A DNA stretch of 64,000 nt from Rutstroemia sp. NJR-2017a BVV2 (GCA_002946415.1 NJPS01000006.1:620001-684000), one strand, 5' to 3'. Numbered from the stretch's first letter, positions 34,752 through 47,160 are shown. The notes: generated by a model from the sequence alone, not told the origin. Numbers and translations: made by a program.

Positions 34752-35915
34752 TTAAACAACCTTCTTCCGCCTCGAACTACTTACTACTCCACCTGTGCTT
34801 CCTCTACTGCTTTGACTTATGCTTCTTCGACTTCGACTTCCGCTACTGCTTCGACTTGTGCTTCTGCTTCGACTTGTGCTTCTGCTTCGACTTCGACTTC
34901 GACTTCTGCTCCGACTTCTGCCCAAATTGCTTTGATCCCAGCTTCTTTTGTCACTTCGGCTTTTTCTGCTCTGCCTACTCTGCCTTCCAGTCCTCTCAGT
35001 TTCAGTCTCACTTCCATCATAGCTTCTACTTTTCCCACTTCCGCTTCGCCTGCTCTCCTCCTCCCTCCTACTCCTCTCACTTTCACCTCTACTCCAAACC
35101 TCACTCCAACTCCCCTTCTCACTCCCCCTATATACACTCTTTCCCCCTCCCCCTCCTCCAAAACCAAACAACCTCCCCAACCCCAACCCCACCTCCCCCC
35201 CAAACCCTGTAAACCCCAACCCCATCTGCTTCCCCAACCACCTCCCCACCCCCCCTAGCTTCTCCACCGGCCTACACAGCGCCCACACCCCCACATCATC
35301 CATCAGCGTCACGAAACTCACCACACCCAGCCGCTGCATCGTGGCGGTCACCAGATTCGAAACTGCTATCCAGGGGCGGCAGAACAGGGTGATGCCGACG
35401 TCGTCGACGAAGTTCAGGAATTCGAGGGTTAGGGAGGGAGCGGGGCCTTTGGGAGAGGGGGTGCGAGAACGGGAACGGGAACGGGAATGGGAGAGATAGC
35501 TGCTAGGAGGAGGTGAATGGGACCGCGCGGAGGCATAGCTACGAGTAGGCGGATTCGCATGATGAGCAGAACCCGCTCCCTTCCGCCGATACCGTCTCCT
35601 GGACATCAACGACGAAGTTTCCGAAACGGCACTCTCGCCCGCAGCAACCGATCTTAATGTCTCCGTGTCATCATCTTCCGCTTCTTCCTCCCTCCTACCA
35701 CTAGACGGAGAACGAGACCTGGACCTGTCGTCTGAGTACGAACTCCGATGCGAACGTTTCCGCACGCTGGGGTGCAAGTCGGGGTCGGGTTCGGGGAAGG
35801 GTTTTTGGAGCGAGTCGGGCGTGAGGGCGGTGCTGGAGGGGTGGTGGCGGAGGGTGGAGGTTAGGGAGGGGGTGGGGGTGCGGTTACGGGAGGGGGAGGT
35901 GGAGGGGGGTGACAT
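34752..35915 (-). CDS. Arg/Ser-rich protein with duplicated CRP motif
   Basis: Uninterrupted frame of 387 residues. Both ends are disordered: residues 1-160 are Pro/Ser/Arg-rich, and 265-387 are Arg/Ser-rich with a long alternating RS run near 325-350, like the RS domains of splicing-related proteins. The only folded-looking part is residues 160-260. It contains two similar modules, VDDVGITLFCRPW (170-182) and MDDVGVWALCRPV (205-217), and then a Gly-rich segment. No RRM or kinase domain is present, so it is not a standard SR splicing factor. I do not recognise the family. The dense RS content suggests phosphorylation by SR-protein kinases and a nuclear location, as inference. Plus-strand frames over it (34737-35258) are simple antisense shadows of the Arg/Ser repeats. 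Confidence 0.82.
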   Translation of the reverse strand: MSPPSTSPSRNRTPTPSLTSTLRHHPSSTALTPDSLQKPFPEPDPDLHPSVRKRSHRSSYSDDRSRSRSPSSGRREEEAEDDDTETLRSVAAGESAVSETSSLMSRRRYRRKGAGSAHHANPPTRSYASARSHSPPPSSYLSHSRSRSRSRTPSPKGPAPSLTLEFLNFVDDVGITLFCRPWIAVSNLVTATMQRLGVVSFVTLMDDVGVWALCRPVEKLGGVGRWLGKQMGLGFTGFGGEVGLGLGRLFGFGGGGGGKSVYRGSEKGSWSEVWSRGESERSRREEESRRSGSGKSRSYDGSETETERTGRQSRQSRKSRSDKRSWDQSNLGRSRSRSRSRSRSRSTSRSRSTSRSSSGSRSRRSISQSSRGSTGGVVSSSRRKKVV

Positions 35916-38796
35916 GGTGGTTGTGGGTGAGGTGGATTTGTGCTTGCGGGAGGTTGTCCGTATGGATGGACGGTTCGGTATCTTCGGTGTGTACGGATGG
36001 ATATCTTCGGGGTTGATTATCGATTACTGATTAGAGTTGGGTGGTTGGCGGTGTGAGATAGATGGATGGTTGGATATAAAAGTGACCGCGGTATGTGTGA
36101 GTGAGTAACTTAGTCGGTGAAAGGTGAGGGCAGTGAGAGGTTGGTTGAATGGATGCGAGATGCAGAAATCCGAAATCCCAAATGATCCGCTCTCTTAGGT
36201 ACAATACAGTAGGTGGAAAGACTGATTGGAGAAGAGGATAACGAAGAAAATGCTGCAAAACAAAAAATGCAAGCAAGCACTGTATGTATGTGTATAACTC
36301 CTCGAATAAGACAGAAGAATAAGAAGGGCAAGGAAGTGCTTTTCCATTTTTCATTTTCCAATTATTATACCAATCCCCATTCGCCTTGCGCTTTTGTCCA
36401 CTTCACCCACCGATCTGTATGTATGTTTGCATGTTTGCATGTCAAGACAGTAGTGCCCTCACTTACACATATACATACATACATCTGCATCCAGAAAACG
36501 CGTTCGAGAACAAACGCGAAACGTACGAAGTATGTACCTATTCTATTCTACTCACCATTCGCCTACCGCGACGAGGGATCTCGTTATTCTGCATCCCACT
36601 CAATTTATTATTGGGCAATTGATGAACCGAGGAGACTGCGCTGGCAACTCTCATAAGTTACAAGTAGCCTTAACAAACCGTTCGGTAAGGTTGTGATCCA
36701 CATCTTGCTTGCCTCACTGCAATTCATGCGTTATGCGTCTCTTCGCTCCTCACGCCGACGCGGTCGGAAAGGAACTACACAGCAGGAACATCCTGTACAT
36801 AAGAAGACACGTGTGGATTCTCGCGACTCGGTGTCGTGTACCTATCGGCATCAGTTCCACTCCCAGCTGCAGTGCGAAGTGAGGATGACTACCAAAGTAG
36901 ATCTGCACTGAAGTCTGAGGCACGCCGACAGCTTTAGGGTGCGTGTTTTGTGACGTGGCCAGGGGTTTTTCGGGCGCTTTATTTGGGAAGGGCTTGGGGT
37001 GAGAGGACCTGAAAGTTATTGGTTTTTCTACGAAGTATGATTGGGTTGCAGCTGGAGGGCTGCTTAGTCGATGGAGAATTTAGTTACAGATGTTGATGGG
37101 CTGGACTGGAAGGGAAGGGAACGGCTGCAAAGAAAGGGGAGATGGACGATAAGATTAGAAGCACAACTTAAGAGGAGCTGAGCTGTTCACTAACTTATCA
37201 CTTCACATGGAAAAATATCGTCCCGGGACGGATTTGTGATCTGCGCGGGAGAGTACAGCCATGCAGGGCCGACGCAAAGTAAGCCAAAGGGACCAGTTTC
37301 ATGGTACCCTTTTACCGTCTCAATTATCCGTCTCGTGCGTCCTGGCTCCTGGTCCATGTCGAAACAATTTCCAAACTGCTCAGGTGAACAGGAAAATGGG
37401 AATGAGGAAAATCATTTACCCAATTAACGGACCGGTCCGCCGAAACAAGGCCGTGGGCCAATCAGCGGGCGGGCTTGAATACAGCCGGAGAGGAGTACCT
37501 GGTACACAGCGCGACTGGTGGACGGGGTGGACAGGTGGGATTGTGAATATCCATGGAGCATTAGAGGGAGAGGGCGTGAGAGCGAGTGAGATCCGAAGTA
37601 ATAATAGCTGGCATGGCCTCCCTTCTCCTTGTATCAAAGGGTATATCGTTGGGCAGATAATGTGAACAACGCAGCAATCTGTATCTCCCATAATCCTCAA
37701 ACATCAATCCCCCAATCCCTAAATTTCAATCTCTCAATCGCAGTTGCCCACCGCGTGAACGGTTGACTGTCGACCACCTCTCCCGTCTGCCGCGGCACTT
37801 CTTCCTTACACCGATTCTTCTGGGAAATGATAAGGCTGGGGTCTTAAACACACGCGATCATTCGTACCCCATTCTATGCCATACCGCATACCGTTCCATA
37901 CCGTTGCACGCATTCTCTGGACCGAGTACGGATAAGAGGAAGGGAAAAGGCTACTCGCTCAATAGTCTGTCCAGAGTAAGGTCACGAAGTACTCTGGCCG
38001 CTGTCCGCTGGCCGCTGTCCTCTGTCCTCTGGCCTCTTCCATACAAATTGGCGTGCTCGTTCGTCCCTGAACCAGCTCCCTCCCCGGATCCGTGGCTTAA
38101 TTGGGCGAATCGAGAGGGCATCCGAGAGCGAAACGGGCACACTCAGGCAAAAAGGGACGAAAAAGGGGACCAGTCAAGACCCTTCTTAGGGCAGGGCAGG
38201 GCAGGGCACATTTCCTTTTCCACCAGAAGCAAAAGAAGCAAAAGTGGGTCTCCTTCCGTCATGGTCTCTTAGTCCTTAGTCTCTGGCCCACGGCCCACGG
38301 CCTTATCACAAGGTGAACATACTACCTAACCATACTTTACAGAGAAGCGGCCCAAATGGCATTTCATTCGAGAATAACTTTCCCATTCTCTGCTTCTTCT
38401 GCTTCTCTTTCTCCTTCTACTTCTTCCTCTTCTCTTTCTCTTCTTTCTCATCCAATTCAAATCTACAAAACTAAAACCGTCCCGCTTCTCCAGGTCTCAC
38501 GTTATAATATACTCGGAATTCCCATCTAGTCACTATACATTCACGCTCTCACGCACTCCCTTGGATCAATCCCGCGACGCAGCACATATCCAGCGACCAC
38601 AGTTTAAAAACAGATGGTGCTCGAATCTCCCTTTCACCAGAGAGTTTCACATTAACTTTTACGAATACCACATACCTCACACCATACCATCCATACCATA
38701 CGTTCCAGATTGCCGACCGGTACACGACTCCCGAAGATCTACCTAAGTCTCAGAACGATAAAATTACGTCGGGTCCTTGCATGAGAAATCAAAACT
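35916..38796. other. 2.9-kb intergenic region between divergent genes
   Basis: Upstream of both the minus-strand RS gene and the plus-strand gene at 38797. No gene is supported; frames at 37261-37700 and 37763-38316 overlap each other without motifs. Small direct repeats of GCTGTCC/CTGGCC type lie at 37995-38035 and GGGCA units at 38193-38210. Bases 38390-38450 are almost pure C/T, a typical promoter-proximal tract. Confidence 0.6.
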
Positions 38797-40530
38797 ATGT
38801 CAACCACTGCTCACCCTACCGATTCATTCCTCCCGTCTGGCGCATTGCTTGATATAGCAGGCATGACTCGCTTTCCAATTTCACACACCACATCCGCTGC
38901 CACTCTCTCGCCCATGATGTCCCAGCATCTTCACAGACAACAAGCCAGTTCGGCCCCGCCGTCGTACCCTTTTCCCTCGCATTCCTCTCCATATTTACAC
39001 TCGCCGACGAGCGTACCCATCTCTCCACCACACACACGCTCCGCGTCGGCAGAAACTACATCCGCCGCCCTCGTAGAAGATTTCCGTGCCTACACTCAGA
39101 AACTGCGCGATCAGTACGAAGGCGAACGTGCGCATATCGTCGCGGATCGAGCGCGAGGTATGGAAGTTATGGCAGAAGAACGTGCTCTTTGGGATAAAGA
39201 GAGGAGCATGCTTCTTGCGAGAATTAGGGAGTTGGAGGGAAGATTACAAGGCGTCGGAGAGGTTGTGTCACCTCTAGGAATATTTAATTTGGATATGGGA
39301 AATGTGTTATTGAATGGGAATATTGCCGGACATGCAGCGGGAGTTCCAAACGCGGGGATGTTCCACAGCCCACAGAATCTGGCAGCGAATTTGAGCGTGC
39401 CCAGCCAGCCAGGTCCCGCACAGCAGCAACGTGCCAGTTCACCGCATAGGGCACCTCCCAGCTCAGAGTCGAGGAGAACAACACCGCCATCTGCACTTCC
39501 TCATCCTCATCCAGATGTAAAGCAAGAATCTGGCCGCAACGCCGACGGCTCCCCCTTTTACGCACCCGCTCCTCAAAATCCCACACGCACATTCTCAACC
39601 GAAGCAGAAACAGAAGCTTTAAGAGTCGAAGATATCGTTGCACCAAGAGAAACACCTCTAGTAGTTACTAGCAAAGAATTAAGTGCTTCGGATTTTTGTG
39701 GTTCAAATCAAGTCTCACCCGAAGCCGACCGCGCCTCTTCCACCATTCGCTGGGCTGAAGGTGACGAGGAAGAAAAGGAGAGCGATATCATTGGTGCCGA
39801 CAGCATCGACATTTCCCACATCGCTCCCCATCTCGAAGGTGTCCCCATCAAAGCATCAGCCCTGGACCCCCTATTCGTAGCCCGAGTCCTGAGTCCGCAA
39901 TGCAGCAGTCCCGCCAAACTGAGTCCCAATATCCGGCCCCCAGGACGGGATGTCGCAGCCAAGAAAACTCAAGCGACTTTACTCGGCGAGGCGGAAATCA
40001 GGAGATTGACTATGTATGCAGGCCATACGCCCAACCACTCGATTTCCCGATTCGCGGATTTGGTGAAGGATGCGGGGGTTGATGGAAGCGAACGTGGTGA
40101 TGAGACACCGAGAGGACCTGAGACGATGCCGAATTCACATCGTCCTTCACTCGCAGTTCCTTCCAACGGTGTTCTTGAAGAAGAAGAAGACGACACCGTC
40201 GCAGATCAGGACGAAGACCCAGCTCTTAAGGGACCATTAGGCCTTACGAACCAAAGCTCAAAAGACAACTTATTCCTGGAAGTCTTGACGGAGAAATTAC
40301 AAGAAGTCGAAAAGGAAATCAGCGAAAAGGGGAGTCCGAATCTCGATCTCGATACTGATAGCATGGCGAGTTGGAGCCCGATGCTGGAGATGAAGAGCGC
40401 GAGTAAAGATCAAGGGGGGAAGAGGGGTGCGAAGGATGAAGGTGCAGGGGAGGGAGAGGGCGATGGTATGCCCCCGTTGAAGTTGAAGCCGAGTATGAAT
40501 TTCGGGAGACCGATGGGTATGGGGTTTTGA
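38797..40530 (+). CDS. Disordered protein with central coiled coil
   Basis: Uninterrupted frame of 577 residues starting MSTTAHPTDSFLP. Residues 1-85 are Ser/Pro/His-rich. Residues about 88-152 are strongly helical and charged, with ALVEDFRAYTQKLRDQYEGE and KERSMLLARIRELEGRLQG, and should form a coiled coil. A short block follows (SPLGIFNLDMGNVLLNGN). The rest is mostly disordered, with two conserved-looking patches, IDISHIAPHLEGVPIKASAL and RRLTMYAGHTPNHSI, and a second helical patch near 495-515 (LEVLTEKLQEVEKEISEKG). The C-terminus is Gly/Glu/Lys-rich. I recognise no catalytic domain. The short patches suggest a scaffold or adaptor with binding motifs. The CT-rich tract upstream and the first in-frame ATG support the start. 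Confidence 0.87.
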   Translation: MSTTAHPTDSFLPSGALLDIAGMTRFPISHTTSAATLSPMMSQHLHRQQASSAPPSYPFPSHSSPYLHSPTSVPISPPHTRSASAETTSAALVEDFRAYTQKLRDQYEGERAHIVADRARGMEVMAEERALWDKERSMLLARIRELEGRLQGVGEVVSPLGIFNLDMGNVLLNGNIAGHAAGVPNAGMFHSPQNLAANLSVPSQPGPAQQQRASSPHRAPPSSESRRTTPPSALPHPHPDVKQESGRNADGSPFYAPAPQNPTRTFSTEAETEALRVEDIVAPRETPLVVTSKELSASDFCGSNQVSPEADRASSTIRWAEGDEEEKESDIIGADSIDISHIAPHLEGVPIKASALDPLFVARVLSPQCSSPAKLSPNIRPPGRDVAAKKTQATLLGEAEIRRLTMYAGHTPNHSISRFADLVKDAGVDGSERGDETPRGPETMPNSHRPSLAVPSNGVLEEEEDDTVADQDEDPALKGPLGLTNQSSKDNLFLEVLTEKLQEVEKEISEKGSPNLDLDTDSMASWSPMLEMKSASKDQGGKRGAKDEGAGEGEGDGMPPLKLKPSMNFGRPMGMGF

Positions 40531-41712
40531 GTTACTCGGGGAGTGGAACTTGGAGATGATTACAAGGCCTGGCTAGGCTGAGGTTCTTTTCTTTTCGTCA
40601 TATTTTTACTATACCTACCTACCCTTTTTCTTTACCTTTTTCGTGCAGAACGGAATGGACCGAATCGGATTATCTCTCCACCGGTATTAGCTTTCTTTTG
40701 ATGCGGGTTTTTTATCTTTACATATAGCGAACGGAACGGATTGGGGTAGCGAGCATTGCATTTATGGCATTTAGCATGTGGGTGCATATATTGCATTATA
40801 TGGGGTTGGGAGTGATGTCATGAGGGAGTAGAAAGGGGGAAGAGGGAGAGGGATGGAAGAGTTGTACGTTTGGTTGCGGGGGGGCATGTGGAGGTTGAGA
40901 GAGGGGTGGTGTGGTGTGGGGTATGGATGGGGATGTGGTATGGTTGGGATCAACGGATGGATGGGATGAATGAAATGGATGAATGGATGGTTGAGATGGG
41001 ATGGGGTGAGATGAGATGAATGGGATGAACGACTCATTGAATGAGTGACAGCGAGCGCGGAACCGAGTATTCCCTTCGTGCTGGGTGGGCAGCGAGAAAG
41101 CATCTGGATAGGATGGCATAGCGCAGGATAGGATAGATACCCTAGATGATACTATAAATTTAAGTATAGCGGCTTGAACTATTATATTCAGCGAATATCG
41201 TCGCTATTTTACACAGCCTCAACTGCTAAACCTGCCAGCAGAGCACGTGACCGTACTAACTTTCCGATCCCAGAAACCTACATTCCAAAAAACCCTCCAC
41301 CAACATACATATTGGTCAAAATTCCAGTGAAGACATTCTCAAAACGATTTAGAATGTTCTGAGACGACATAATGACAACAATAAAATACTCAAGGAAAGA
41401 GAGAAGAAGATGCTTAGTACAACGAATTGAAAATCGAATTGTTCAGTTTTGCCTCTTACCAACAGAATCTGAAACAAAATGTATATTGTTCTTAGTTGAA
41501 TTTATATGCAGATATGACACAGCATATTGTGACTTTGGTTTCGTGTTTACAGTTATGAGGACTTAGTGGTTAGTTTAAACTGCTAATTTTGCTTCGCTAT
41601 TGAGTGGCTAGTGCTCCTGGACAGTTTTTCAAGAAATTATTTGCGGAATAATTTATACATATGAACCCCTGGCCCCCAAAGACTTTAAGTCTTTGTTCTT
41701 CTTTTTTGGGGG

Positions 41713-41752
<40 letters not shown>

Positions 41753-42090
41753 GGAAGGTGACTTTATTGTTTGCATTTCATTTTTCGTAGATGCTGAAAA
41801 GCCCAAGTGAGGCACAATATCTTCACTGGATACAATTAGCTTCTTATTATAAGTATTGTACAACCACATGATACACCCGACGATGGCTCAGATACCGACC
41901 TTCTATCTCAGTCTTTCATGGCCCATTGCCCATGGCCCTCCCGTTCTTAACTTATTTATCTCTCTTCTTCCCATGATTCTCCCTCAGTTGAATTGCCTAA
42001 CACCTAACTGAAGAAACGTATAATACGATTAAGAGCAACAGTTCTTGGATTTATCGACTAAATTAAAAGCCTACTTCCGATTTGGTCACA
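40531..42090. other. Intergenic region with poly-G tract
   Basis: No gene seen. Bases 40900-41040 are rich in GGATGG-type units. A 38-base G run lies at 41714-41751 and is listed separately. The rest is AT-rich. Confidence 0.6.
41714..41751 (+). repeat. Poly-G tract of 38 bases
   Basis: Immediately after GGGGGC, 38 G residues occur without interruption and are followed by TGGAAGG. Upstream on the same strand is a T-rich stretch. Such a run is rare in a fungal genome. Confidence 0.9.
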
Positions 42091-44232
42091 ATGCCGAGAA
42101 TTCATAGGGTTGTTCCCATCATCATGGCATGCAGCCTCCTGCTCGGCGTTTTGTTTGCCGTCGGACACCACCAATTCTACCACTTCCTCAACGAGCGAAT
42201 TGTTGGCAGCAATGATCAACAACAATGGTTCCTTCGGATCGGTGCGGGCTTTGCATTCGTAGTCAAAACCACACTCACGGCTGCAGTCGAGCTCGCATAT
42301 ACTCAGATTCTGTGGCGGGTTTTGAGCTCACGCCCAATCAGTATTAAAGGCATAGACTCTTTCTTCAGTGTTGTCAATGATGCCTGGCATTTTAGAAATG
42401 GTGAAATATATAGGAAAGGTCCAGCGCTAGCTCTTGTCGCGCTCATCATGTGGTATGTTTTGAAAAGATTTTTTTCTCTCTCGTTTTATGCATAGCATTT
42501 CAGTCTTTTGCAGCAATATAAACAGGAACCTTAATATTTCGATTTTTTGGTAGAGTTGATATGAGTTTTATGCAGATAGGCTGACTCTTGCAAGGACACT
42601 TCCGCTGATGGCACTTATCACTCCTGCAACCTTGACTGTTCAACAGGCACCACAACCTCGAGAAGACACAAAATATTTGCCAATTCCTACTATCGATTAC
42701 AACACGTCACAAAATTCAAGGTGGGCGCTGAATGTGCCCAGTATTTGGGGTAAAATGCCCTCTTACCGTACCCAACGAATAGCGCATTCTGTAGCATCCC
42801 AAGGTTCTATACTGCGGATCACAGCCCCATACCCCAATTGCTCATATATTGTCGAGTTTTACGGCCCGTCTCTTTCATGTGGGCCTCAGGAAACTATGGG
42901 CTCTTACATTCAGGGCAACTCTCCCGACCAGATCCTATATAAAACAAATATTTACTATGTCGCATGGGTCCCTGAGCACAACCTCCATTATGTTAATGAA
43001 ACATTGGCATCGTGGACATTGACAGGTCTCTCCGAAACATTGAATCGGGCAAGTGCGTCCGATTTAACATGTTCCTGCGACCAGCTCAGCAACGATCGCA
43101 TGCGGCTCTTTATATACACCCGAGGCGGCACCCACAATATCAGCGAGTGTGGGCTTTATAATGCCTCATATACCGCCAATTTTACATTTAGCAATGGCCA
43201 ACAGACGATTAGAGTAGTGAATAAGACGCTACTTAACGGTGTGCGGGACGATGCAATCTCACAACCTTATGTATCACTCATTGGCAGTCTTAATCAGTTG
43301 CTGCTTGGTTTCATTGAAGGGTCTGATGATTTTGGGTTGGGTTATTCGACGACGCAGATGCCTTCGACAGTTCTTTCAGAGACCTCAGAACTGCAAGCGT
43401 TCATGAATAGGACAGCAAATTTTTCCAACGACATAGTGTCAACATCTGGCCCATTGACAATGGCTAATATGACGATGATAGCTGCTGTTGAGGAACTCTT
43501 TTTGAACATGACGCTTAGCCTTTTTGGCGATTCATACTTTCTGTGAGCTCGAAGAATCTACTAGTGTTGGCAGTTGCCCAACTCAATGAATGTGGATTTT
43601 CTATATTCATTGATTAGACCTCACAAAGCGGGAAATCAGATGTGATAACTTGATGCTTTTTATTCAAGTCGAATAAGAGGCTTTCATTCCACTATGCTTA
43701 GCGCACTCCCCTTTATATAGTATATCATGTAACTTCTTTCTATCTGTTCTTTAAATGATAATATAATCACCCGATCCTAAAGTTAGGAAGTAATAGTCCC
43801 CTGATCTCTACTTCTCAAATCCATACTAACACAAACCCACATCACAGAAAACAATCAACCGATCTAACACCAATCACTGTCTACACCCCTCAGAACATGT
43901 ACGTCTATGATTCATCACATCTCCTCATGACCTACGGCATCGGTGTATTTATATGTAGCATCATCGTCGTCATCGGGTTTCTCTGCACATGGACTTCAAC
44001 TTACACATTTGGATCCTCCTTTTCGGCTATTCTTCGAACGACCCGGAATCGAGAGATTGATGGTATTGTGAAAGCGAGGGATACGGTTAATACGGATAAA
44101 CTGTCGGAGAGCTTGGGGAGGAGAAAATTGATTTTGAAGCTGGAGGGGGAGCGGGATGATGGTGGTAATAGGAATTGGAACGGGAAGGTTGAGAAGAGAG
44201 TTTATTTTGCTGTTTGTGGAAATGAGGATTAG
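42091..44232 (+). CDS. Glycosylated multi-pass membrane protein, unknown function
   Basis: Three exons (42091-42452, 42580-43542, 43848-44232) join to 569 residues. The first intron must end at 42579, because a nearer AG creates a stop codon; the second is unusually long at 305 nt. Hydrophobic segments lie near residues 8-28, 50-75 and 110-135. They are followed by a large region of about 300 residues with around ten N-glycosylation sequons (for example NCS, NET, NIS, NAS, NFT, NKT) and several Cys, so it should face the lumen or outside. A fourth helix (GVFICSIIVVIGFLCTW) follows near residue 470, then a charged cytoplasmic tail with SFSAILRTTRN. The SAILRTTRN-type motif after the last helix is, to my knowledge, typical of an ascomycete family sometimes labelled formylmethionine-deformylase-like, a name without biochemical basis. 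Role unknown; a surface or cell-wall-related function is a guess. Confidence 0.88.
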
Positions 44233-47160
44233 GATAGGAGGGAAAAGAGTGGGATTAATTAGGTTCTGTGATGTGACTGAATGATGAGAATATTATCCAA
44301 AGGAAGCTATCATTGATAAAGTAAGTATATATTCTCATTTTCATCCTTATATTCTTCCTATCATAGGTCCACATCTGATTCGACTTCGATTTAGATCCGC
44401 TGCAAAGTTACCCCAAGAGTCCAAGTCAACTATCTACGTGTATTGAAATGAGATCTTATCTACCGGGTATATATATATATATGATCCTGGCATACTGGAC
44501 CAGATACTTCATATATAAGTATAGAATAATAGAATATCCGTCGGATTATGCATAAGATGACTGAACAAACAAGTTGTAACAATAACATCTCTCTAGGTAT
44601 ATATCTTACCAATCTTAACTCAATAATCAATCATCAGGATTAAGTGATATCACATTCTACACTATCACGACTCTCAGACTCTCTACCTTCAAATACTAAA
44701 ATCAATCTACCTACCTACCTACCTACTTAGTCTCTACTCATGTATATTCCACTCACCTAGTATTCCACTAGCATTAGCAAAACCTGATACATACAACATT
44801 ATTACCTATTGCCTAGCTACTGTATATACCTAGGTAGATCCTCTTCATGTTAATAAGTTCATATCCTCTAGTGCCACTCTTTAACCGTATCTTCGGACTA
44901 CCCACATAAAGAGATACAAAGCATAGAGATCTCATTGCCAAATCCTCACGAATGGTTTATTAAGTACCACATCTCAAGTAATATAGGAAAATTCCTCAAA
45001 AGATCCAAGCTAGCATTTCCTTGGGCTGTATATAGAGCTCCAGAAGCAGCCTCAAGTAATGCCCCATAAATCACTATACCTCGAGGCAGGCATCGCATAT
45101 CCTACATCTCTTATGCAGGAAGCCGGCCCAATTTCTTACTTTGCGCTTGAGTGGTCGCGAAATGGCTGAATAAACAAGCAGGGAACATTGCCATCATGAG
45201 GCATTTGTGCGATGGGGCAATACGCGGTGAGGGGCCAGGTAAGACGAGACCAGCCACTCGTCACCAGTACTATCGAGAACGTAGTCGAGAGGGTTGGGAG
45301 CGTACGATGGCAAGGACGGAGGGGAATTGGGCTTCGTTGTGGACCTCAGCGTGTACTTTGGCTCGTGTCATCAAATCGTTTCATTGATTGCTATTTCGAG
45401 AAACCAATCTTTGTCGAATTGGCAGTAACAGCTTTACTCTGATTGCTAGGAGCCTAGGAAAGCCGTCCTCTGCGAGCTTCCGCGTACTCTCATCATACAA
45501 AAACCTCGGTCCCGACACAGCCGCCCTCGTGAAAGACATGTTTCTAACATCGCTGGAGTAACATCGTTAACCGTGCATTCTCAGTGGAGGATACGCTCAT
45601 ATTATAGATCCCTACTCCGTATAGTTATTCACAATCGACCAATCTCGGCGTTCAGTCGATAGTAATCCGGCCAAGCTCAACATGAGATCCATCCTTCTGG
45701 CATGACCACAACCCCGAACAGAGCTTGTTCCGAAGTCATACGACCTGCCTCCTTGTAGATACCCATAAAGTGATCAAGGCCTCGAACCACCAGTGTTTCG
45801 TCGATACTTAGGAGATTGCAGTCTCTGACGAAGATCAGCTTTTCTTATCACAAATCAGCCCAAGTCCAAGGCAGACTGCGCATATCATCATTTATGAAGT
45901 CAGGAACTTGCCATGATCCTTCCCTCAATATATAATCTATCTGCAGCGTAGCTAGGCAACGGCAAACCTAGCAACGGTGAAGGATTTTTGCGATTGGCCA
46001 AATTGTAGACATACGAAACAAGTCCCAAGGTAAGAATACTGTAGTTCAGGTTTCTGAGGTGATTATTATGATGATTACGACAACATACCGCCGAGAATAG
46101 GAAGTTGAACTACTGTATTCTTCATATCTCGTCCAGCAGATTGCGAGTAAGATGATGAATCGTCATCATAACAGCCAAAGGCTATTGAGTTCAAAGTAGT
46201 AAATCGAGATTTGTGATTTGAGATAGGCAATACCGTCGACACTTTTCGGCTGCGGCGAGACCAATACAAGGGGAAATTTGAAGTGGGTCGACGTGGGAAA
46301 GAGGCTTACGATACATAGCGAGCCTTGAATAACCAAACGAGGAGGTATTGGAAGAGAATAGAGAAGGAAGCAAATCGAGAAGAGGGGAGCGCGGTTCTTA
46401 TAGATATTGAAAGCGGCGGCTGATCTATATATATATATCTTACCTGATATGGCGACCGCTAAACTGGAGGGGGGAATCGTAATACTGAAATGATATACTA
46501 TATATACCTACAACACCTTACCTTACCTTACAGTACACCCCAATCCAATCCCAATCCCATTCCCCCAACATTGCGTAACATCTATCCCCCCGAATCAGTT
46601 TCAGACAGCCAATGCTACGCCGAGCTCTTTCAGCTCCTCCTCGGCATACAGAATCTGGCGCGCCACCGATTCGCAGCGGAGGCTGCGAGCAAGCGAAGTG
46701 GGTGGGAGCGAGCCATTTTATGCAAATCTACTACCATACCATATGCTGCTGGTTGAAGTCGGGGTATGCTCAGGCTGCGCCCTCCCGTACAGTTGGATGG
46801 CAGCATCTTACTTGGCTACGTCCGATCCGAACCCAGCTTGCAGCACGCAAGACGGATTTTGAGGATACCCGAATTGTAACCCAATATGCAAGAATGGGGC
46901 AATGGCGTTATATGATGACTGTAGGCCTGTCAACTGCCGAAACCGTACCCAAAAGCCTTACCCTTAATTGAGCCTCATCTATATGCATCCTTCAAATTTT
47001 TCAGCTAGTACGAAAATGAGTCCCCTAATCTGTCTGCCAGAGGTGTTTGCGGTTTCCTTAAGACGGCCTGGGTTATCTTGTATAAGTAAGCTGTGTACTG
47101 CAGACCTGGTCGAAAGTCTGTCATAAAAATACCACCTAGGCGGTATCTCTCCCAACAAAC
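44233..47160. other. 2.9-kb AT-rich intergenic region
   Basis: No gene firmly assigned. CTAC units at 44707-44728 and a TA run at 44468-44482 are simple repeats. On the minus strand, two exon-like pieces (46269-46078 and 45838-45677) have protein-like composition and a good GTATGT donor between them, but I could not complete a gene; see findings. Confidence 0.5.

Noticed and set aside
34737..35258. 173-codon plus-strand Ser/Thr/Pro frame
   Set aside because: Antisense of the Arg/Ser and Gly repeats of the minus-strand RS protein.
37763..38272. 169-codon plus-strand frame
   Set aside because: Overlaps other frames of similar length, contains small direct repeats, no motif and no promoter-like context separating it from the next gene.
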